Positions 29,224 through 33,976 of a DNA stretch of 33,976 bases are shown here, piece after piece; position 1 is the first letter of the stretch; the number at the start of each line of letters is the position of its first letter. The DNA lies in assembly GCA_028287545.1 (NCBI GenBank), contig JAQBPL010000284.1, positions 1-33,976 of the forward strand, given 5' to 3'. The notes under the pieces were generated by a model that did no database searches, was not told the origin of the DNA, and worked only from the letters and a program-made list of their open reading frames with translations. The position numbers and the translations under genes are program-made. The stretch comes from Vulcanimicrobiota bacterium. GTDB taxonomy: Bacteria; Eremiobacterota; Eremiobacteria; Baltobacterales; Baltobacteraceae.

Positions 29224-30861
29224 TTAGGTTCTCCCTTGTTGTTGGTACACGCCGCTGCCTCCGCTCCAAATCCACGGAGCGAGAGCCTGCGTCATCGAAA
29301 TCCCAAAAGCAAAACTCTCGCCCTGGACACCGGGCAAGTCGATGCGCGACATGGGCGACCCGAACGGAACGAACCCTGTCAGGCCGCCCCATACCATCTG
29401 ATCCCAGAAGCCTTGATCCCAGACCAGCGTGTTCGTCGCTACCGTTGGGTTTGTCGTCAAAGCCTGCGTGGTCGAAAGCCCATAGTCCGTGCTGATCGTA
29501 AACGGCGCGCTGAACGCACCCGCAACCTGAAACTCAGGGTAGAACCGCTGCAGCGCCTTGTTCGTTCCCGGAACCCCGATCTTGAAATACTTCGACTGAA
29601 CCTGCGCGAGTACAGCCGTTGCATCGTCGAGCACTGTTGCGGACGTGACCGCCGAAACGTAGTCCCAGGTGTAGACCTGCCCGGTCGTCGCGGAGCCAAC
29701 GAGACAGGTGTACGGGCTCCCGTCGCTCGGGGCGTCGAGCAGAATCATCGACGCAATCCCCGGCGTCGGAACCAGCACCGTCCACCCCTTGACGATGAGG
29801 TCGTAGCAAAGGATGACGTTCGGCGTCGTGGAGTTCGAGCAGTACCCGAGGTGAAGCCGGTTGTTGTAGACCTGCGCCCACGACAGGTCCCATCGCTGCG
29901 TCATTGGGTAGCCGGGCGTGAATTGATCGTTCAGAATCCACGGCTCAATTTTACGGCTGATCGGCTGCGGCTCGGTCTGCCCGTCGAAAGCGTAGTACGC
30001 CATGTGGCCCTGGAAGTAGCAGACGCCCTCCGAGGAGATCATCGTACGCCCCGCAGTCACCCCGTCCTGAAACGGAACGTCCTGCAGATAGAACGTAGAC
30101 GGCCCCGTGCCGTAGAGCGTGCTGATGCCCGTCGTGCGCCCGATGATGAGCGTAGCCGTGGCCCCGGTACCGGAAGCGCACAGGCCCGCCACGGGAGACG
30201 ACAGCACGAAGTTTCGGTAGGCCGGAAGCGTCTCCATCGACGCAATGATCCCGTCGCCCGTGCCGAAGATCTGATTCGGCGTTTTGGGGATTCCGCCGAA
30301 CCACAAGATCCCGTTCACGATCGCGCAAAACTGCGCTCCAGCCGCCGCGCTCCACCCAGCAGGCGTGTACAGGTTCACGCCGTCGTAGACGTACGGCCCG
30401 CCCGATCCCGTGCAAATCACCATTACGTCGGTCAGACCGGAGGTAAAGTTAGGGTCGTTCGGGTCCTGGATACGCGCCGTGGTCATCGGAAGCGCCGTGC
30501 CCCCCCCGATACTGCCGATGGGCACCCACGCGCCAGAAGAAGGCACGGAGTAGAGCGTGCCGCTGAATTGCGCCAGCAGTTTCACCGTCTCTGGCGTCTG
30601 CACCACGCCGTTCTTCACGTCTTGATACCAGCGCGCCAAATAGGTTGCGCTAGAACCTGCCTGCGAATTTCCGTACAGCGCCATGCCGTTCCGCAATTGC
30701 GCCGCACCATCCGGCCGCAGATACACGTTGGTCGCTATGGTCAGATCGTCGTCGCCGATCAACTGCGGAGCAGAGCGAAGATTGAGGCCACCAGCGAATC
30801 CATAATGGAAAAATTCCAGCGATGAAGTAGAGCCCTTTTGCAGCCTGCCAAGGACCTTCAT
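29224..30861 (-). CDS. beta-rich neck/tail-like virion structural protein
   Basis: 545 aa. The start (Tyr-Gly-Phe-Ala-Gly-Gly-Leu-Asn-Leu-Arg-Ser-Ala-Pro... Ala-Thr-Asn-Val-Tyr-Leu-Arg-Pro-Asp-Gly) resembles the head of phage structural proteins that begin 'GGLN.. NV...GG...R.G'. The rest is repeated beta sheets with Gly/Thr/Tyr turns (Trp-Phe-Gly-Gly-Ile-Pro, Val-Tyr-Thr-Trp-Asp-Tyr), a propeller-like pattern. ATG 30861 has no good ribosome site. Role as head-closure, tail-tube or stopper component is inferred. Confidence 0.68.
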   Translation of the reverse strand: MKVLGRLQKGSTSSLEFFHYGFAGGLNLRSAPQLIGDDDLTIATNVYLRPDGAAQLRNGMALYGNSQAGSSATYLARWYQDVKNGVVQTPETVKLLAQFSGTLYSVPSSGAWVPIGSIGGGTALPMTTARIQDPNDPNFTSGLTDVMVICTGSGGPYVYDGVNLYTPAGWSAAAGAQFCAIVNGILWFGGIPKTPNQIFGTGDGIIASMETLPAYRNFVLSSPVAGLCASGTGATATLIIGRTTGISTLYGTGPSTFYLQDVPFQDGVTAGRTMISSEGVCYFQGHMAYYAFDGQTEPQPISRKIEPWILNDQFTPGYPMTQRWDLSWAQVYNNRLHLGYCSNSTTPNVILCYDLIVKGWTVLVPTPGIASMILLDAPSDGSPYTCLVGSATTGQVYTWDYVSAVTSATVLDDATAVLAQVQSKYFKIGVPGTNKALQRFYPEFQVAGAFSAPFTISTDYGLSTTQALTTNPTVATNTLVWDQGFWDQMVWGGLTGFVPFGSPMSRIDLPGVQGESFAFGISMTQALAPWIWSGGSGVYQQQGRT

Positions 30862-30909
30862 CGCGGCGTCACACCGACCGCGCGCAGCTCGTGCCGAATT
30901 GCGCGTGAG

Positions 30910-31059
30910 TCAATCCGACGCAACGGGCGAACCTTCGCTCGAGGCGGTCGCGTCCTCGCTCCCCCACGAAGCCCCGTCCCACGGCGATTCGTCCCACACC
31001 AACGGGGGTTTTTCCGCGAGGCTTTGCGGGGGCGCGCTTTCTACCTTTTCCACCCCCAT
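30910..31059 (-). CDS. 49-aa acidic protein, tentative
   Basis: Open frame from ATG 31059, which lies inside the 12-bp palindrome, to TGA 30910-30912. The product is acidic and Trp-containing (Val-Trp-Asp-Glu-Ser-Pro-Trp-Asp-Gly-Ala-Ser-Trp) and looks protein-like, not random. No ribosome site is obvious; a leaderless message or coupling is possible. It fills most of the 304-bp space upstream of the 545-aa gene. Confidence 0.4.
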   Translation of the reverse strand: MGVEKVESAPPQSLAEKPPLVWDESPWDGASWGSEDATASSEGSPVASD

Positions 31060-31069
31060 CGTATACGAT
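31058..31069. promoter_or_regulatory. 12-bp perfect palindrome ATCGTATACGAT
   Basis: Its 10-bp core TCGTATACGA is identical to 8013-8022 in the early promoter region. It sits in an AT-rich patch (31055-31100) upstream of the minus-strand late genes, so it may be an operator for late or lysogenic transcription. Confidence 0.5.
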
Positions 31070-31165
31070 TATTTTCCGGTCTGCGTCTACAGTTTTGCAA
31101 CAGAAATGCGCCGCACCGTGAGGTTACATCGGAGCCACGCGCACCAGGCAAAACAGAAGCGCGGC

Positions 31166-31957
31166 CTATCTCGGCAGCTGCTTTGCTTCCCTACAGGCAT
31201 CGACCCATTTTTGAATGAGCGGGTTAAACGTGTAGATCGCAGTCTCGATCTGCGGACGATACGTGATAACGATCAGAGAAAGGCTCGCTTTGGTTTGCGC
31301 GGTTGCCTGGGCTTGTGCGAGAGCTTGCGCGATCGACGCGGTACTCGGGACCATCGTCGTCGTCGTCGTATCGGAGTAGGTTTGATTACCCACGGTGGTG
31401 CTCGTCGTGGAGCTGGTGGACGTCTGAGCGCGCTGTCCCGAAGCCCCGGCCGCCATACCGGCGGCGAGCGGAAGCGAGACGATGGCCGCGCCAGCGAGCA
31501 GCAACGGGCTCATGCGCTTGTTGCCGCGGTTCTCCATGCGTTCGTACGCAAGCGTGACGGACGAATATCCTCCGACGAGTTGAAGTTCCGCCTTGGCCTC
31601 GTCCGTGACGGCTTGCGTCGCGTTCGTCACGCCGGGATCGGCGAAGCGCGCTCCGAGCAATTGACCGAGGCCGGCGTATGCTTTCGCCCGACCAGCATCA
31701 ACGGCAAGGGCATCTTCCTCGATGAGCCGATAGGCGCGATTCTTGCTCGGATTGGTATTCGCCAACCCCTGAGCAAGACTGCCCGCCTTGATTGCAGCGA
31801 TTGAGGCTGCATTGACGCCTTCTTGAAGCGCAATCATCGCCGGCCCGGCCGAAGCACAGGTCGCCGCTGAGTCGCCTGCGTTCGGTTCAGCCGAAGCCCG
31901 GAGCGGCTGGGAAAGTGCTACGAGCAAAGCCAGCGAGAGACAAAATCTGAAGTGCAC
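31166..31957 (-). CDS. secreted hypothetical protein with signal peptide
   Basis: 263 aa from GTG 31957, chosen because GGAGGG lies 10 nt upstream and the product then begins with a signal peptide (His-Phe-Arg, a Leu/Ala core, cleavage near Ala-Ser-Ala). The mature part is helical and Ala-rich. It has a Gly/Ala-rich hydrophobic segment in the middle (Leu-Leu-Leu-Ala-Gly-Ala-Ala-Ile-Val-Ser-Leu-Pro) and a Ser/Thr-rich low-complexity run (~180-210). Two Cys (near residues 34 and 255) could pair. It is not a known virion protein; more likely a cell-envelope conversion gene. Confidence 0.68.
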   Translation of the reverse strand: MHFRFCLSLALLVALSQPLRASAEPNAGDSAATCASAGPAMIALQEGVNAASIAAIKAGSLAQGLANTNPSKNRAYRLIEEDALAVDAGRAKAYAGLGQLLGARFADPGVTNATQAVTDEAKAELQLVGGYSSVTLAYERMENRGNKRMSPLLLAGAAIVSLPLAAGMAAGASGQRAQTSTSSTTSTTVGNQTYSDTTTTTMVPSTASIAQALAQAQATAQTKASLSLIVITYRPQIETAIYTFNPLIQKWVDACREAKQLPR

Positions 31958-32177
31958 GGCTGCGTAACCCTCCAAAGCATTTAAGGGAGGCTTTGCAGGT
32001 TAGCAGTATAACCATTTCTGGTCAATCCATCCCGAGCGGATCCATACCTCGTGGTGGGCGCACGTCCGGCGCTCAAGACTTCCCTTTTCGCAGCCTACGG
32101 CACAACCGGGATTTCCCCGCGCTCCTACGCGACAGTCGCCGAATCGCCATTGCGGTGACCCTTTTGAGGAGATTGAC

Positions 32178-32513
32178 ATGACGCAAACGAGGCACGACAT
32201 AATTCGCTGGCAGGTTCTGCAATACGCTGCTGACCTGTATCTGGAAACTCTGATCTCAGAGGCGCCAGGTGGCGACTCGACAGACCCGGGCTTTCGCATC
32301 ATGCAGGCCATCGGCGTCAACAGCGCTGGCTTCTCGCCCGCGCAAGCGTTCATGATCGCGTTCACACTCGGGCTCGAGGTGGGCGCCGCTATTGAGGCCG
32401 GCGGTGATCCGCAGCAACGCATCACGACAGCGTACGACGAGGCGAAGAAAGAAGTGGGCGAAGCGATCGCTTCGAACGCTGCGCCCGATGATGATGACAA
32501 CGAAAAACCCTAG
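32178..32513 (+). CDS. 111-aa helical hypothetical protein
   Basis: ATG with GAGGAG 8 nt upstream. Helical with Gln-Val-Leu-Gln-Tyr-Ala-Ala-Asp-Leu-Tyr-Leu and a Gly-rich hydrophobic segment (Ala-Phe-Met-Ile-Ala-Phe-Thr-Leu-Gly-Leu-Glu-Val-Gly). The end is acidic. Last gene before attR, reading toward the tRNA, and it stops inside the hairpin terminator. Cargo position; function unknown. Confidence 0.7.
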   Translation: MTQTRHDIIRWQVLQYAADLYLETLISEAPGGDSTDPGFRIMQAIGVNSAGFSPAQAFMIAFTLGLEVGAAIEAGGDPQQRITTAYDEAKKEVGEAIASNAAPDDDDNEKP

Positions 32514-32534
32514 CTTTTTGCCAGGGTTTTCGTT
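32499..32534. terminator. bidirectional terminator at the element's right end
   Basis: Arms AACGAAAA(A)CCCT and AGGGTTTTCGTT around an 11-nt loop. On the plus strand it ends the 111-aa gene; on the minus strand it reads AGGGTTTTTCG 64 nt beyond the tRNA-Arg(ACG) 3' end, so it can replace the tRNA terminator that was left at 6386-6417. Confidence 0.75.
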
Positions 32535-32592
32535 TGCGTTAAGGTGTCTCTTGTGGTGTCAGGAGACGCCTGCGTTGCCGCTTGAACGCAGT

Positions 32593-32631
32593 ATACGTGC
32601 GGTCGGAGGGACTCGAACCCCCAACCTACAA
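32593..32631. other. attachment site attR (within intact tRNA-Arg)
   Basis: 39 bp identical to 6425-6463. It forms the 3' part of the complete tRNA-Arg(ACG) gene, so integration leaves a functional tRNA. Confidence 0.92.
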
Positions 32632-32671
32632 GTTCGTAGCCTGTTGCTCTATCCAATTGAGCTACGACCGC
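32598..32671 (-). tRNA. tRNA-Arg(ACG), integration target
   Basis: 74 nt on the minus strand: acceptor GCGGTCG/CGACCGC, D arm GCTC/GAGC, anticodon arm ACAGG/CTTGT with loop CTACGAA (ACG, read as ICG after TadA action), T arm GGGGG/CCCTC, discriminator A. The last 34 nt are shared with attL. Confidence 0.96.
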
Positions 32672-32758
32672 GCGCGTTCGCCTTTTTTCACGGCGACCTC
32701 GGGGAATACGGCGCATGGATTCGGATTCCTGCGCTGCGCCGCCCTTCGTTCTTTGACG

Positions 32759-32796
32759 ATCCTTCGACAATCCTTCGACAAGCTCAGGATGACAAA
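32759..32796. repeat. short intergenic repeat
   Basis: An 11-bp unit ATCCTTCGACA occurs twice in tandem (32759-32769, 32770-32780), followed by AGCTCAGGATGACA. The TCCT...AGGA ends can pair. From memory, similar TCCTGAGCTTGTCGAAGGA-type units are dispersed in many environmental genomes, REP-like. Confidence 0.45.
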
Positions 32797-32811
32797 AGGG
32801 TGGGCGGAGTT

Positions 32812-32900
32812 CGGAGAGAGAGGGATTCGAACCCTCGATACGATGTAACTCGTATAACGGTTTAGCAAACCGCCGCCTTCAGCCGCTCGGCCATCTCTCC
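32812..32900 (-). tRNA. tRNA-Ser(GCT)
   Basis: 89 nt with a long variable arm, as in class II tRNAs. Acceptor GGAGAGA/TCTCTCC, anticodon stem with loop TTGCTAA (GCT), T arm with TTCGAAT, discriminator G. Its 5' end overlaps the 3' end of the glycosyltransferase gene by 22 nt on the same strand. Confidence 0.95.
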
Positions 32901-33976
32901 GCGCCGGCTCCCGAGGTTCGGATTTCCGCGGCCGGCTCCCTCCGTGAAAGCTCGGCGATGCGCTTTGCGATCCGTTCGGCGGCGTTGGGATGCGCGAGCG
33001 CCGCGGCGTCGGTGCGCATGCGATCCGCAACACTGCCGCCCGCGAGCACCGCGTCGACGACCCGCACGAGCTCGCGCCCGCGCCCGCGCGTGGCGCGCAT
33101 TGCCGCACCGCGCGAGATCAGGTAGCGCGCGTTGCGCTCCTCCTGACCGGGAAGCGGACGCAGCAGCACCAGCGGCACCTCCGCCGCCAGGGCCTCGGAG
33201 GTCGAGAGCCCGCCGGGCTTGGTGACCAGGACGTCCGCGGCGTGCATCCAGTCGAACACGTTTTCGACGAAGCCGAGCACGCGCACGTCGCTGCCGTCAC
33301 GCCTCGCCTCCTCGCTCAGCCGGCGCTCCAGACGGCGGTTCTTTCCGACGATCACCACCGGGGTGACGGGATGCTCGGCCGCTGCGAGCGCGCGCACGGT
33401 CGTCGCGACCGGACCCAGGCCGAGCCCACCGCCCATGACGAGCGCCACCGCACGATCCGCCGGCAAACCCAGCCGCTCGCGCAGCGCCGCGCGGTCCCGC
33501 GGCTGCTGGCCGAAGCGGCGGTCCACCGGGATGCCGTCGACGCCGACGCGGGCGGCGTCGATTCCGCGGGCCGCGAGCGCGGCGCGGATCTCCGGCGTTG
33601 CGACGGCGTACGCGTCGACGTTCTTGTAGATCCAAAACGGATGGACCACGAAATCCGTCACGATCCCCATCACGGCGATCGACGGATCGTAGAGGCGTTT
33701 ATAGGCCGACATCACGCCGCACGGAAACGCGTGCGTGCACACGACGACGCTCGGCTGCAGGCGGTTCATCAAGCCGATGATGTTGCGCGCCGTGAACTCC
33801 GCCGCCCATTTGCGGAAACCGCCGGCAACGGTGGCGCGTTCCGCGCGGTCGTAGATCACGCCGTAGAGCTGCGGAATCGTGCGGACCATCCCGATGTAGC
33901 CGTCGCTGACGACTTTCGAGAACAACGACGCCGCGTAGCGGTAGCTGTCGTGCACTTCGCCGCGCAGTCCGTGAGC
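32879..33976 (-). CDS. family 28 diacylglycerol glycosyltransferase (MGDG-synthase/UgtP type), 5' end outside window
   Basis: The frame is open to the window edge; an internal GTG at 33955 is probably not the start because family sequence continues upstream. N-terminal MGDG-synthase domain (Ile-Pro-Gln-Leu-Tyr-Gly-Val-Ile-Tyr-Asp, Val-Cys-Thr-His-Ala-Phe-Pro, Val-Thr-Asp-Phe-Val-Val-His-Pro-Phe-Trp). The C-terminal GT28 domain has Met-Gly-Gly-Gly-Leu-Gly-Leu-Gly, then Thr-Lys-Pro-Gly-Gly-Leu-Ser-Thr-Ser-Glu-Ala-Leu (nucleotide-sugar site) and Pro-Gly-Gln-Glu-Glu-Arg-Asn. It likely adds sugar from a UDP donor to diacylglycerol at the cytoplasmic membrane face. The stop codon lies within the tRNA-Ser(GCT) gene. 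Confidence 0.9.
   Translation of the reverse strand, partial: AHGLRGEVHDSYRYAASLFSKVVSDGYIGMVRTIPQLYGVIYDRAERATVAGGFRKWAAEFTARNIIGLMNRLQPSVVVCTHAFPCGVMSAYKRLYDPSIAVMGIVTDFVVHPFWIYKNVDAYAVATPEIRAALAARGIDAARVGVDGIPVDRRFGQQPRDRAALRERLGLPADRAVALVMGGGLGLGPVATTVRALAAAEHPVTPVVIVGKNRRLERRLSEEARRDGSDVRVLGFVENVFDWMHAADVLVTKPGGLSTSEALAAEVPLVLLRPLPGQEERNARYLISRGAAMRATRGRGRELVRVVDAVLAGGSVADRMRTDAAALAHPNAAERIAKRIAELSRREPAAEIRTSGAGAERWPSG

Larger units (their letters stand above)
6425..32631. mobile_element. tRNA-Arg-integrated phage-like element, ~26.2 kb
   Basis: Bounded by perfect 39-bp direct repeats (6425-6463 and 32593-32631) that cover the last 34 nt of tRNA-Arg(ACG) plus 5 nt. A tyrosine integrase gene lies 100 bp from the left repeat and an excisionase-like HTH gene follows. 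It contains an early replication/regulation region on the plus strand and a short set of virion-like genes on the minus strand, meeting near 21.3-21.56 kb. No recognisable terminase, portal, major capsid or endolysin gene is present. It may be a phage satellite, a phage-plasmid relative or a decayed prophage. Confidence 0.88.

Noticed and set aside
29236..30825. 529-codon plus-strand open frame
   Set aside because: Arg-rich shadow of the neck/tail-like gene.

Overview
High-GC bacterial chromosome with an integrated mobile element of about 26.2 kb. Host genes at both edges (tRNA adenosine deaminase, NmrA-like oxidoreductase with a divergent TetR regulator, ECF sigma factor with a SnoaL-like tail, secreted retropepsin-like protein, a family 28 diacylglycerol glycosyltransferase) and five tRNA genes indicate a free-living, GC-rich, probably environmental bacterium. 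The sequence alone does not fix the phylum. A poorly sampled lineage is plausible because many proteins are recognisable only by fold-level motifs.

Layout. (a) 1-6420: host DNA with partial tRNA-Ser(CGA), tadA, a small ferredoxin-like-fold protein, NmrA/TetR pair with overlapping divergent promoters, ECF sigma factor, tRNA-Arg(CCG), a small Cys/His protein, tRNA-Met(CAT), a two-lobed aspartyl protease and the 3' stump of a short-chain dehydrogenase gene. (b) 6425-32631: an element bounded by a perfect 39-bp direct repeat, which is the 3' end of tRNA-Arg(ACG). The left copy is a tRNA fragment next to the integrase; the right copy belongs to the intact tRNA. (c) 32598-33976: tRNA-Arg(ACG), tRNA-Ser(GCT) and a 5'-truncated glycosyltransferase gene.

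Inside the element, the minus-strand tyrosine integrase is followed by a plus-strand early region (8.3-21.3 kb). It holds five blocks of small genes, most of which overlap by 1-8 nt (ATGA, GTGA or TTGA). These encode an excisionase-type HTH protein, a CHC2-like zinc-finger protein, a RecA/RepA-like ATPase, a LexA-type winged-helix protein, a DUF3560-like protein, a serine recombinase and many small Cys-pair (probable zinc) proteins. A GC-rich gap at 14.5-15.1 kb carries six copies of an 11-bp iteron, and a second array of 9-bp repeats lies inside the ATPase gene. Two promoters share a CCTTAAGG palindrome.

The late region (21.5-31.0 kb, mainly minus strand) has only four large virion-like genes: a 905-aa and a 554-aa ejection/internal-protein-like pair, a fibre-like protein, and a beta-rich neck/tail-like protein. 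They are split by an accessory cluster that includes a two-helix membrane protein with hendecad repeats. No terminase, portal, capsid or lysis enzyme gene is recognisable between the att sites. The element therefore looks like a phage satellite, a phage-plasmid-like island or a decayed prophage that kept its replication control and a DNA-delivery module. It is the most interesting part of the window.
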